DNA of 47,724 nucleotides, taken from Chara braunii (Eukaryota; Streptophyta; Charophyceae; Charales; Characeae). Below, piece by piece: positions 10,456-21,001 of this stretch. The position numbers and the translations under genes were made by a program. The notes beneath the pieces are model-generated. The model worked only from the letters and a program-made list of their open reading frames with translations, made no database searches and was not told the origin of the DNA. Each line of letters opens with the position of its first letter. Position 1 is the stretch's first letter. Location: assembly GCA_003427395.1 (NCBI GenBank), contig BFEA01000409.1:37041-84764 (forward strand), given 5' to 3'.

Positions 10456-11710
10456 AAGCTACAGAACTGTACACAATCTGCACTAAGACACTCTTTGATG
10501 CTTACCGCAGCGTAGTGCACAAACCAATTTATAATTAAACTAATTAATCGGTGGCTGCGTCAGAGAGTATATACATTTGCGTCCAACAGGTAAGTTCAGG
10601 TCCCTACAAACGAAACTACTTTGACTTTGACTAGTTCGCAAATAGAAGCACAATGAACAAAGAACAATTATAAATTATGTTGTCTGTCAGATGTTAATGG
10701 CTGTACATCTAACTAATCAAAATAAAAATAGAATCGTTTGTTGGGTCTGTTTGCCAAATGGGATCTTGCCCGAACTTATCACCTGGAATCTACCCCTCCC
10801 TCAATTCTTCTTGAATGTCTCTTGTCGACAACGTCCCTGAGCGATCCAGATAGCATGCGTGTCTAAAGGTGTGCACACGGCCCACCCCTGTGCCCCCAGT
10901 CCTGCTGAGCTGGCCAGTCCTGCGCAGTCTTTATCCTCGCTTGCAGCGAGCCTTACACCGACCAATTGGCTGATCAGGAGGCGTTTTTATGGATGGCCCC
11001 CGAAGTCCTCATGAATTCTTTAACTTTGCAAACAGGACGACGATCACAGCCAATGGAAAGTACCCCGCCGGTGCTTATTTGTAGACGCCCGGTCTCGTCT
11101 GTCCCCTAGGGCTGGCCTGCCCTTCAGAACCCCTCTACATTGCAGTGAGCATACAAAGGACAAAGCAGCAAAGCATGCGTGCTCTACTCCCGGTGGGTTG
11201 GCATGGTGACCGTGACCCACTGCTTCGGATAACACCGTCCTCTCCTTCCAGATGCTCCACGTGAACATTGACGACTCTCAAGGTTGAGCGCACACGACTC
11301 CTCACATGAGAGGACTCTCAAGACAGAACACACATCCTCATGGTAAGAAGTGTCGAAGAGGGTAGATAAGGTTAGGTGCAACATACCTCAAAATAGCTAC
11401 CCCCAACCACATATATTCTCACCAGATGACCTGATGTTGATTGTGATGACCAATCGCTGCTTTGGCACAGCCAGCATTGCATAACCGTTCCACCTCAGCA
11501 TCAGTCACACACCGGATAGTTCTCATCACACTGCGAACACCCAATAATCACCGCTTAGCCTTCCTGGCGAACCCCTCTCCACCTGGGTCGCCTACTTATC
11601 TTCGCCCTCATCACTACACACGTCTCACGGCACGGTCGCTCACGGCACACACCTCGTGCATGTACCGCATTAGGCAGAAGATATGCGCCAGATTAGCGCA
11701 CCGAACCACA
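10456..11710 (-). mobile_element. 5' leader of element A
   Basis: About 1.25 kb of non-coding leader between primer site and gag. Parts of it are conserved in elements B and C: a block with hairpin GAGAGTCCTCTC (here 11313-11332 region), a repeat of CTTGAGAGT next to it, a GGCATGGTGACCGTGACCC block near 11200, and an A/T-rich stretch near 10715 close to gag. These are candidates for packaging, dimerisation or translation signals. No coding sequence is recognised. Confidence 0.7.
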
Positions 11711-11722
11711 GCTCTGATACCA
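11711..11722 (-). promoter_or_regulatory. Primer binding site, tRNA-iMet type (element A)
   Basis: On the minus strand this reads TGGTATCAGAGC, complementary to the 3' end of plant initiator tRNA-Met. Three bases separate it from the 5' LTR end at 11726. Confidence 0.92.
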
Positions 11723-11725
11723 AAT

Positions 11726-12666
11726 TGCAAGGAAGATGAGCAATAGCGAACTTCAGCAATCAGACAGCATCATACACATGAGACCCGATAGTCGTGACCT
11801 CGAACCGAAAGCAGAATTGCATCACGAGTTCCACCAAATAAGAGCACACCAAAAGCTCATAATTGACAATCCTGGAATAGTCTCATCATCATCAATCGAA
11901 AAACCAATGTTGACATCTTATCTGGCGCTCGGCGCCCAGACGACAAGTGGCAGATCCTATCTAGCCTAGACTACAATGCCGCTGATGACGTCAACAGCGT
12001 CCCAAGTACGAGCAGACCTCGGCCAATGCCGCACGCGTCAAGCACCAGGTATGTCTCTCGTATCACTCACAACCTCGTTCCCCAACTCACAGATGCCACC
12101 TGCACCCAAGGACCACCACCATGCGCCCCATCCAGCATACAGCAGCGCAGCTCGGCTATGGCTGCCTGCTCCTTCCAGCTCGCCTTTGAGCGCGTGAGCC
12201 TGGCAGGCGATAGCGCAGCAGCGCTTGCGCACAAAGCAGCCAGTGCCCGAATGTCCAATGCGTGGGCTGGCCCTCTCCTAAATGAAAGTGGCCAGCCTGC
12301 TTGCGTGCAGCCTGGCTGCGCTGGGCCCCTGCCAGAAGCTTCCGGTAGACCCAGGGAGGCTGAGCCTCAGGCCAAACGAATCAGGCACAGGGCCACCGAC
12401 AGTTACCCGTGCCCAACTGCCCCCTGTCTGCATTGGGTCTGTGCTGCGTATGTCGCCCAGGGCCTAACTTAGATACATTCGAAAAAGGAGGCCAGGACCT
12501 GGGCGTCTTCAACCAACTGGCGCTGCACATCTGCCTGAATTCTTCCCCCAGTTGCGAAGTAGTCCAAAGTAGGCCTCTTGTCATCTGCCGGGCCTGCCTT
12601 CACTTAGGGCGGCCGACCTGTGGCAAATAGGGGCCCAATAGGGCTTATCGAGGCCTATGCCTCGCA
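11726..12666 (-). mobile_element. 5' LTR of element A
   Basis: Direct copy of 3859-4796, with the same TG and CA ends and the same internal landmarks (CGGCGCCCAG block near 11930, hairpin remnant at 12593-12615). It lies next to the primer site and is therefore the 5' LTR of the minus-strand element. Confidence 0.95.
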
Positions 12667-12670
12667 TTAG
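12667..12670. repeat. Target-site duplication TTAG (element A, right)
   Basis: Matches 3855-3858 on the other side of element A. Confidence 0.85.
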
Positions 12671-12810
12671 GCCTTCCTGATGAATTTGGATGGAGCATGT
12701 TTTTCCTGGTAAATTCTTTGGCTGCTTAGCTTCTCTCTACAGTGTGCACCTGTTTACACTCTCAGGCGTGGGTTCCCCGGACCTAGGTATTCTAAGGCCA
12801 AAATGACCCC

Positions 12811-14417
12811 TGTAGTGACTCGACCAATTTTCAGTCTAAGAAATCTGGTTTTCTCTGAGAAAGTTTCTGCTTTTGATCTGATTGCTGAGAATTCTGTGTC
12901 TAAGCCTGTTTTGCTGTGTCTCTTGAGTATGTATGTGATTTGCTGCTGATGTATGCATGCCATGTGCTTGCCTGCCGAGTTCTGCTGATGTGTGTCTGTG
13001 ACTCGGACATGGACAGGGTAGAAATAGGGGTAGGATCAGCGACAAGGTGGCAAGTTAGCAGTAGGGACATACGGAGGGCAGTAGGACAATCAGGGATATA
13101 AGTATGATTTTCTAGAGGCCGGGTATGGATTTTCCGAAAATTCGGCTACAGGCCGGGTAGGGTGTGGTAAGGGGGCATCGTTGGAAGAGTCAGCTGCAAG
13201 TGTTCTGCAGAACCATTGGCTGGGGTACTAGACCTGTCTCCAGGCCAGTCGTTTTTACCCCGTTTTTTTGTCGTTTTGCTTTTGAGATATACTTTTAATT
13301 GTGCTTATTAATTTTTGCTTTTATTTTATTTATTTTTTAGTTCTTTGGCAGTTCGTAGGCACCATCACGCGGAACAGTAACTTTTCACTGCCAGGGTTGT
13401 AGGATAAAAAGTAAGACCGGGAGTGCAGTACTCCTCTTGGCCTGAGCAGCCAGACAGAAAGGTCGAGCGTCCAATTAGTTTTTGAACCGGCGGGATAAGG
13501 TGTTCTTTGGTGTGAGAGTAAAGTCCGTGAGCACCTTATTGCTGTATTTGGAGGGTGTGGTCGATGCCCACTAGGTAATGATGGTCCAGGGCCTGAATGT
13601 AGACAGGTGTAGGTCTATGTTCAGGGCCTGTGGGAAGGTATCAGTTTGCAATTGTGTTCCCATCAAAAGAGGGGACATCCAGTAGGCCTAGCGTACCCCA
13701 GGGGGGCCGAACAGGCAGGTAGTGCCCGGTCAAGAGGTATTTGAGGCCGGGTAGCAAGAGTAAGTCATGGGTGCAGTCAGTAGAGACGATCTGTTTTCAT
13801 TCACCAAGCAGTCATGCTGCTGGTCCGCCCAGAGGGAGGAGGGTGACAAAGATCGTGGACGTGAAGGTGGAGCTTGATGGTGAAGGAGAAGACCTCCATG
13901 GCTATCAAGGAGTAGTAGGGAGAGGTAGGAGAAACTCCTCTAGAATATGGAGGTAGAGGGAGAAGACCCTCCAGCCGGCTATGGTGATGGAGAAGAGGTT
14001 GAAGGAGGGAGAAGTGGGTCGGCGCCGACAAGGAGACTTACCTTTGGCTATGGTGCACTTACATCTTCATCTTCCTGGTTGGTGCTGCATCAAGAAGGGG
14101 CTTGTTGGGGTGCTGGTTGGACATGGGCTTCATCTGGAGGACAGGCATGGAGGTAGACGAGAGGAGAGGGCATGAGAGTAGTTGCGTTGTGAGGGACGAA
14201 CCACCATAGCTAGTAGCCCTACCGAGAAGAGGAGAGAGGTGGACTGAGCTAAAGGAGAGCTCTTTCAAGCCCGGCAGTAATGGGGATCATTCCGACAGTG
14301 ACTCTTGTCCCTGCATTCATTGTTGTTGTTAGACAAGAAGTTCCTAATGGTTCTGAAGTTGTAGAATCCTTACTCCATCAGGGCCTATTAGATTAAATTG
14401 TTCATTGTATTCTCAAA
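12811..14417 (+). mobile_element. Family E LTR copy E4, left part
   Basis: The start TGTAGTGACTCGACC resembles the start TGTAATGACCCGCC of the family E copy at 25219-26637 read on the minus strand. Further landmarks follow in the same order: a CTGTGT-rich part, a part with repeated GGCCGGGTA units, and a CCATAGC-containing part near 13980-14220. The element is split by chromovirus B after 14417 and resumes at 23277. It is longer than the other copies (about 1.9 kb without B). I found no matching target duplication for E4, so its left edge is less certain. Confidence 0.5.
14414..14417. repeat. Target-site duplication CAAA (element B, left)
   Basis: CAAA here equals CAAA at 23273-23276 after the other LTR. 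A fifth base does not match. Confidence 0.85.
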
Positions 14418-15428
14418 TGCAAGGAAAATGAGCAATAGCGAGATGACAATGTCCAGAATGCACAATCACATTGAAGGCCAGATAGTATCACAGTGTCCAG
14501 AAAGCAGAAATGCTGTTCAAATGCACCAATATAACACCAATGAAGAATCGTAACACTGAAAACCAATGTCAATGAGAACTTGCTCTCGCCACCACCAACA
14601 TGAGTGTCCAGGCCCTATCTCCCTAATTGGCGCTCGGCGCCCAGCCTACTTCCTACACAGCTACAGTCTGCCTACTAATTGGCAAGCCAACTGTTGACGT
14701 CAGCACCCCACGAAGTACTTGAAGATGTCGTGCAATGCAGACCATCACCAATACCAGGTATGTGCCCTCACATCATCATCATCATCATCCTTCTCTCTCT
14801 CCCCTGACTTACTCCCATGTCTTCCCTCTGTACAACCGAAGACCACCCCTGCGCCTCACTGTAGTCCAAGCCCATCCAGCTATGGAGGCTGGGCTATGGC
14901 GCTGCCCTCAGCAGCGCCCTGCTCCCTGCACGACCGCACGAGCTAGCACCTTGCCTCTCAGCGCCAGCAGCATCCCACGAGCGTCCGCTCCAGCAGCGCT
15001 GCCGCCAGCATGCAAGTGCTGAATGAGGCTCCAGGCAGTGAGCTCTTTCCTATATGGAAAGAGCCTGCCTGCCTTCGCAGCCTGGCTGGCTTGGGCCTGG
15101 GCCCAGAAGCTTCCGGTAGGCACCAGGATGCTGCGCCTCTGTTGCATGTACTGGGCCTCATTCGGTTGGGCCTCCCAACTGTCTGTGTATGAGCCTGCGA
15201 ATCTCATCCAGGGCCTGCATCATTTTGGAAAGGCCTGGAAGGCCGTGGAATGTCTCGCTGCTCGGCCTGTGTTTCCCTTAACCAACTGGCGCGACGAAAC
15301 TGCCTGGACCCCAAACACGAAATTGACAGCTTAGGGCCTCTCGTGATTAATTAGGCCCGCCTTCACTTAGGGCGGGCACATCTGCAGCAAGAGGGCCCTA
15401 AGGCCTGCCGAGGACCCAGATCCTTGCA
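14418..15428 (-). mobile_element. 3' LTR of element B
   Basis: Read on the plus strand it starts TGCAAGGAAAATGAGC and ends GATCCTTGCA, and 22279-23272 is its direct copy. It contains a perfect GCCCGCC/GGGCGGGC hairpin at 15355-15377, a short ATC microsatellite near 14772-14790, and CTATGG motifs near 14880-14900. Confidence 0.95.
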
Positions 15429-15444
15429 TTCCCTCCTCCTTTTC
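15429..15444 (-). promoter_or_regulatory. Polypurine tract of element B
   Basis: On the minus strand the bases before the 3' LTR read GAAAAGGAGGAGGGAA, an uninterrupted 16-base purine run. Confidence 0.88.
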
Positions 15445-15468
15445 TTCGATAGTCCTCTGAGAAGTCTT

Positions 15469-16497
15469 CTAATCTGCAGGCATCTTCCCCTTGAGTTCTC
15501 TTTCATAGCCTGCGATAACTTGAGGTGCTGTTCGCACGAGTTCTTCTCTGGTGANCCACCGATCTTCGCTGGGATCCAGATGATGCCTGAATCTGACACG
15601 GTATTGCATTCTTGGCTTAGGAGGGTGGCCTCTGCCNGGCGGTTTAGGTACCGGCATCACTCGATGCTCCACAATTCTGTCGATGTCAACTTCACCATCC
15701 ATGGTTGGGGGCAGCATTGACCGTCTGGAAGGAAACTGTGCAGTTTCTGCGAAAGGTGCCAGCTTTGAGGCGTGAAAAACTGGGTGTGTGCGTAAGTGAG
15801 GTGGGATGTGAANCACATAGGAAGGTCCGTCTCTCTGATCCCCGACTATGTCTAGGACCTCCCAAGGACCAAAGTACTGTGGCATCAATTTGCGAGATAT
15901 GCCTAGCTCTTGACCCAGTTCAGATGATTTGACCCAGACTCTATCCCCTACCTGAAAGTTAGAGGGTCGTCTATGCTTATTCTCAGATGCAATCATAGCA
16001 TCCTGAGATTTCTTAATGTGCTCGACGGCCTGCTGCAGCATCTGCTCGTACTTGACCACAAACTTTATGCTGCCAGGTGCTGCAGTGGGCTGTCTTTCTG
16101 GTAGCAGAAAGTCAAGTGCAGTTCTGGGCTTCCAACCAAGGTGCAGTTGGTTGGGAGTCATACCTGTAGTATTGTGCACAACATTGTTGTACAGGCTGGC
16201 AACGAGAGGTAACTTCTCGTCCCAGCCATCCTGACTTGGCTTAATATAATGCCGAAGCAGGTGTTGTACTACTCGGTTCATTTGTTCTACCTGGCCGTTT
16301 GACTCAGGGAGGTTCCCTGGCGTCATTTGCAGCTTGGTACCCATCTGCTCAGTTGTTGACTGCCACAACTCGCTGGTAAATCTTACATCCCTATCACTCA
16401 CTATCGACGTAGGGAGTCGAAAATCCCAAACCCAGTTATCCAAAAACAGTTTGATGATATAGTCCGTTTTAACAGTCTCTCGCATAGAGTCTTGCAT
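15469..16497 (-). pseudogene. Integrase core and chromodomain-like C terminus (element B pol)
   Basis: This holds the second and third catalytic residues of the DDE integrase (VSDRDVRF, LPESNGQVEQ) and the GPY/F-type module (MPQYFGPWEVLDIVGD, PVFHASKLAPF). The C-terminal tail is at about 15469-15696: GEVDIDRIVEHR, a GRGHPPKP insert, then QYRVRFRHH and SEDRW...REELVRTAPQVI. The tail follows the chromodomain pattern, but the aromatic 'VKWKGY' position is VRFRHH, so reader-cage residues differ. The frame ends at a natural-looking stop (KMPAD). The first Asp lies in the preceding frame, separated by a frameshift near 16497. Confidence 0.87.
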
Positions 16498-17827
16498 ACT
16501 TGGAAAAGCGGTCCACTNTAATGAAGATATGTCTCTCGCCCGTCCTACTGGTCACAAGAGTATCCATGAAGTCCATGGACACACTATGACGAGGACCTTT
16601 AGGAATCGGCAAGGGCTTGAGAAGCCCTAGCGGAGCTTGAGTCCTAGGTTTGCCCCGTTGACAAACCTGGCAGGTTTCTACGTACCTTTTAGCATCCTGC
16701 ATCATAGAGGGCCACCAAAATCTCTGCACTAAGTTAGCTGAAGTCTTTTTATNACCAAAATGACCAGTTGCATCATGATATTCTCCTAAAAATAAACTAC
16801 GCAAAGACTCTCTATTTGGAACACACAATCTTTTGTTATTTGCCTTCACAAGAGACAGTAAGCCATCTACCATCGTAAATTCATCGGAGGTTACCTTATC
16901 CTTCGCTTGAAATCTACGAATGATCTCAGACATAACTGGATCTTGCTGATAGGCTTCCACCAAGGATCGAGTTACATCATCAGATATACCAAACTTAGTC
17001 ACTAGTGCCCCCAGATAATTTGCCCTTCGCGATAGTGCATCAGCGACTTTGTTATACTCTCCCTTGATTGGATCAAGTTGATAGTCATACATGTCTATCG
17101 CTTGAATCCACCGCTTAAGTGCGTCAGGGAGTACAGGCTGTNTCTTGATCCAGCGCAAGGTCTCATGGTCAGATCTCAAGTAGAAGAATCTGCCTAGGAG
17201 GTAGTGTCTCCAATGGACCAGCGCTCTGTAGAGGGCATAGAGCTCACGCTCATACGTGGACTTTGCTAGCTTTTGAGACAACCTCTTTTTACTCATATAC
17301 CCGATGGGTCTTAACTTTGACCCCTCCTTTTGCGCAAGGACCGCGCCTATGCCATATTGGCTGGCGTCTGTGGTCACGACAAATGGCTTATCAGGATCCG
17401 AAAGTTTGACTTCGAAGTGTGTCAGGGCATACTTCAATTTCTTGAAGCTTGCTTCACACTCTTCAGTCCACTCCCAAGGGATGTCAAGTCGAGTTAGATC
17501 TGTTAATGGGGAGGCTATAATACTATAGGTTTTAACAAACGGACGATAGTAGCCCGTCATCCCCCAAAACGATCGGACCTCAGTAACAGTCTGAGGTCTG
17601 GGCCAGTCTCGTATGCTGGCCACTTTGGCATCGTCCGACCTCAACCCATCCGCGGAGATTTCATGACCCAAGTACAAGATCTTGGTGCGACCGAACTCGC
17701 ATTTCTCCAAGTTTACCTTGTACTGGTGCTGTCTTAGGAGTCCTAGCACTATTTTCAAGTGCTCAGCGTGCTCCTCTACAGTCCTACTAAAGATAAGGAT
17801 ATCGTCGAGGTACTCGACAGTACTCAT
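16469..17827 (-). pseudogene. RT palm, RNase H and integrase N terminus (element B pol)
   Basis: The longest open segment of element B. In order: RT catalytic box [29 protein letters not shown]; RNase H with TTDASQYGIGAVLAQ, STYERELYALYRAL and RSDHETLRW (catalytic Asp, Glu, Asp present); the YNKVADALSRR boundary; the integrase HHCC module (YHDATGHFG, CQVCQ); and the first integrase Asp in SMDFMD. Frameshifts break it on both sides: near 17820 from the RT N-terminal half, and near 16497 from the rest of integrase. One N falls in the zinc module. Confidence 0.92.
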
Positions 17828-18098
17828 GAAATATCCTATTCATGGCATGCTGGAATGTCCCAGGGGCATTGCATANGCCAAAGGGCATCACCACAAACTC
17901 GTACAGACCATACCTGGTCGGAAAGGCGGTTTTGTGTTGGTCCTCAAGTCTAATGGCAATTTGATGGTATCCGGACTTCAGATCTATCTTTGTGAAGTAC
18001 CGACATCCCTGCACTCTATCCAATAGGTCGTCAAGGCGGGGTAGGGGTTCCGCGTTCTTAATGGTGATGGCATTGAGGCCCCCGTAGTCAATGCACAT
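17787..18098 (-). pseudogene. Reverse transcriptase N-terminal half (element B pol)
   Basis: It starts in [15 protein letters not shown] and includes [11 protein letters not shown] and VVMPFG.CNAPGTFQHAMN. The frame is then lost just before the YLDD box, which is read in the next frame from 17827; a small deletion is the likely cause. Upstream the same frame reads [12 protein letters not shown] back to a TGA at 18168-18170, where Trp is expected. Confidence 0.88.
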
Positions 18099-18167
18099 CC
18101 TTAAGGTACCTCCCTTCTTAGGGACAAATAAGACTGGCGCACCGTAAGGGGAGGTACTAGGCCGAAT

Positions 18168-19301
18168 TCATCCCTTTTCTGTGAGCTCCTTGAGCTGGCG
18201 ACGGAGCTCATCCAACTCCGCAGGAGACATCCTATAGATTCGTCCTCTAGGCACCTTACTACCTGGGACAACCTCTATCGCATGGACCACCTCCCTTTCC
18301 ACCACGCCTGTGGGCTCCAAAAAAAGGTTGGAATATTGTGCGACGACTGATTNTATCTCTGGGGTTGATTTTCCGGCCTCCCCTTTCTCAGAGACAAAAA
18401 CTAGATACATGCCCTCCTCACGACTCTGCTTATAGTAGTTATAGAAAGAGGAGGCACACATGCCGCCGTAGTTTTCCACTAGACTGCTAGCTTTGAACTT
18501 TTGCAGTCTAACGGTTCTACCGTTGGCAAGCTTGTGTATCAACACCTTTGTATCCCAATCAAACTGAGGTTGAGCAANCTCGAGGTAGTACATGCCTAGC
18601 AACATATCGAAGGGCAGTTCGTCGCTAGCGAGGAATGCGATTTTGTGTCTCACTTCCCCTCCTCCATAAGAAAAGGAACAGACTACGTCCTTGGCATTAT
18701 CTTTAACTACCATTNGGTGTTTGTTGGCTGGCGTAGAAGCTACAATTCTGCTAAGCCGCTGCACTTGGTCCCCTAAGCGCAGTCTATCCACACAAGCATG
18801 ACTAATGAAATTTCTTGTAGAGCCTATGTCTGCGAAGGCACCCACTTTGCGGCCACCTACATTGACCTCTACCATGAAATGTTCACCCTTAGGACCCCTA
18901 CTAATCATCGCCCAAGAGTCTTCGGGGTCCTTCCCTAACTCTTCTAGGGACTCAGACACATCTCTCGAACAGAGCGTCGGTGCGTCTGAATGTATCTGGG
19001 GGGCGATGTATGGGTCACTAGCCTTGGCCAACGCCTGAAGTGGGGAAGGCAACNTTACCACTCCAGCGCGAGTAGGAGCGGTTAACACTCCTACTGGCCC
19101 GAGGTGTTTCCCTNCGAAGTGCTCGCAGAAGCACTGTNAGGGTTCNAGGATAAGCCCACTACCGTTGGAGCGGCTACCCTCGTCGTGACCTTCTTGCCTC
19201 GACAAGTTCTCGACGCGTGGCCATAGTTGCCACAATTCATGCATGTGCCCCTGGCAACTCGGTCCCTCCACACCTCGTAATCTAAACCAAGTTTTACCCA
19301 T
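18168..19301 (-). pseudogene. Aspartic protease and linker (element B pol)
   Basis: The segment is open from inside gag to the RT junction in the -1 frame. Residues before about 19100 are the overlap with gag and are probably not translated as such. The true pol reading begins at the frameshift site (GKHLGPVGVL). The protease box reads FADIGSTRNFIS: the expected Asp-Thr-Gly is Asp-Ile-Gly, probably inactive. DELPFDMLLGMYYL and the linker ELDELRRQLKELTEKG follow. A TGA at 18168-18170 ends it. Confidence 0.87.
19071..19112 (-). promoter_or_regulatory. -1 frameshift cassette, gag-pol junction (element B)
   Basis: On the minus strand: G GGA AAC (19106-19112), a 10-nt spacer, and a perfect 8-bp stem AGTAGGAG/CTCCTACT (19088-19095 with 19071-19078) around a 9-nt loop. 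The gag codons are GGA AAC, so the heptamer is in the phase needed for a -1 slip into pol. The gag stop lies within the stem. Confidence 0.8.
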
Positions 19302-21001
19302 ACGGGTGTTCCTTGGTCGCCCTGACCCGTAGACCGACCTACCTTCTGCNTCNCGGTCCCCCTAGCCTTTTCTTTGATGGGCGCCATGACTCCCCCATCC
19401 GAAGTCTCATTGGNCCCACCATGCTCTGTCTCATCCCCAAGGTCCGCGAAGTCGTCAATTTCAGNCGTCTGACCATCATGGTCNACGAACATGATTTGAC
19501 CTTTCTTCTTGAAGTCTNTTCTTCCTACCATCTCCCTGACTCTGACGTCTATATCTAAGGCTTTCTTGCTAAAAGAGGCGAANTCATGTTGGTNGNCGTA
19601 GGCCTCATCCACCAGCTTAGTCTTAACTTATGAAGGCAAACATCTTAAGTAATCTGTGAGGAGTACCTGCTGGTCGTAGCTCACACCAGGTACCACGAGC
19701 AGACGTTCTACGGTGTCTGTGATCTTGCGGACATTCTTATACCTTTTGGCACAAAGATTGTTGATCGCGTATGTGGCCTTCTAAGACCCTTGAGGGTCAT
19801 GACACCTATTGTACACAATCCGTACGAAGTCTTCCAATGTCTGGGCCTGGGCCCCGGCATCGAAATTCTGACNGTAGCCCTGTTGCTGCACTAAGCCATT
19901 TAACCAACGTGATGCCGATACCTCTAAAAAGGAGGCAGCAACTATAAATTTTTGCTCTGGCCTTGTGAGCTTGTGCCTCACCTAGGTAGGCACAATCCTC
20001 ACCCAGGTGTCCAGGTCCTCGTCCTTCTTCCTGTTGCCATAGAAGGGCTTAGGACTTAGCAAAGGAATCTTGGGCATCCACTGCATNGGTTGGATCTGCC
20101 CAGGTGACTGCTGCAGTGGCTGCATGGCCACTGAGACAGGTTGCTGCACGCTAACCTGGGTCTGTCCTGACGATGGGACTGAAGTTACCACCGTCGTGGA
20201 TGGTACACAAGAAGCTCTATGGACCGGACCACTAACTANTGGTTGTCCACCTGAGAGAGGCATGCCATACATAGGCGAGAAGGTTTGCCCTATCGGCGAC
20301 GACGTCACTGAAGGACCTGCAACCGAAGGGGGAACTACAGAGAATTGGGACTGCCTCATGACTGGACGAGGTCCTTGAAGTGTAGCCATAATTCGTTTTT
20401 GGCATGCCACTAGTTCAGCCAACAGTTCCTGCTCAACTACCTGCGTTTCTGCCACACATAATAGCGAGTTATGCAACGCTCGATCAACGGGATTTAATGT
20501 AGACTAATCTAGTTCTTCTAACCCTCTTAGTTCCTGAAGCCTAGTGCCTAACCTGACTTTTCTCAATCTTGCCCTTTCTCTCCTCTGTTCTACTTCTCTC
20601 AATTGTCGCTGCAACTCATTACGAAGAGCTTCCGCTTGGAGGATCTCATAATCCTCTGGCGTGAGTGGGGGTTGTTAGCTGACTTGTGAGCCAACAAACT
20701 GACTTATGGCGCCTTGGGTACTCTAACTGATTCCTGACGAAGAGGCCTGGGAAGAGGTATGTGACATGATAGAGGAGGTAGCCATGGTCACACCTGTGCT
20801 AGCTATACTCCTAGCCCTGGCGGTGGCCTCAGCGTCTCTCGTCCTCCGCAATGCTGCCCTCTCCCTAGCTTCTCTTCGCAGTCTCCTTTCCTCTTCTGGA
20901 CCTATCTCTAGGAAGGTCAAAGGCCAACTGAGAGCAGCTCTACGAGTAACCCGAAGATCCTCCACTAACTCCTCCTCCTCACAACTAGCAGCTTCACTCA
21001 T
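19091..21001 (-). pseudogene. gag of element B
   Basis: It starts MSEAASCEEEELVEDLRV at 21001, with a helical Arg/Glu-rich N terminus (EEERRLRREARERAALRR). In-frame TAG/TAA codons lie near 20722, 20675 and 20505. The capsid-like retrotransposon gag domain spans two open pieces (PKPFYGNRKKDEDLDTWV; VAASFLEVSASRWLNGLVQQ) at 19781-20476, with another stop near 19795 and one at 19630. The last piece (19091-19612) has the CCHC knuckle CMNCGNYGHASRTC at 19202-19243 and ends at TAG in the frameshift hairpin. Several N bases lie in the last 500 bp. Confidence 0.88.

Larger units (their letters stand above)
3859..12666 (-). mobile_element. Chromovirus-type Ty3/gypsy element A, full length
   Basis: An 8.8-kb element with two direct LTRs (3859-4796 and 11726-12666), TG...CA ends, and a 4-bp target duplication TTAG at 3855-3858 and 12667-12670. 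On the minus strand the order is 5' LTR, primer site, leader, gag, -1 frameshift cassette, pol (PR-RT-RH-IN with chromodomain-like tail), purine tract, 3' LTR. Several stops and frameshifts make it non-autonomous now. The two LTRs differ by several percent over the stretches compared by eye, so the insertion is not recent. Confidence 0.95.
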
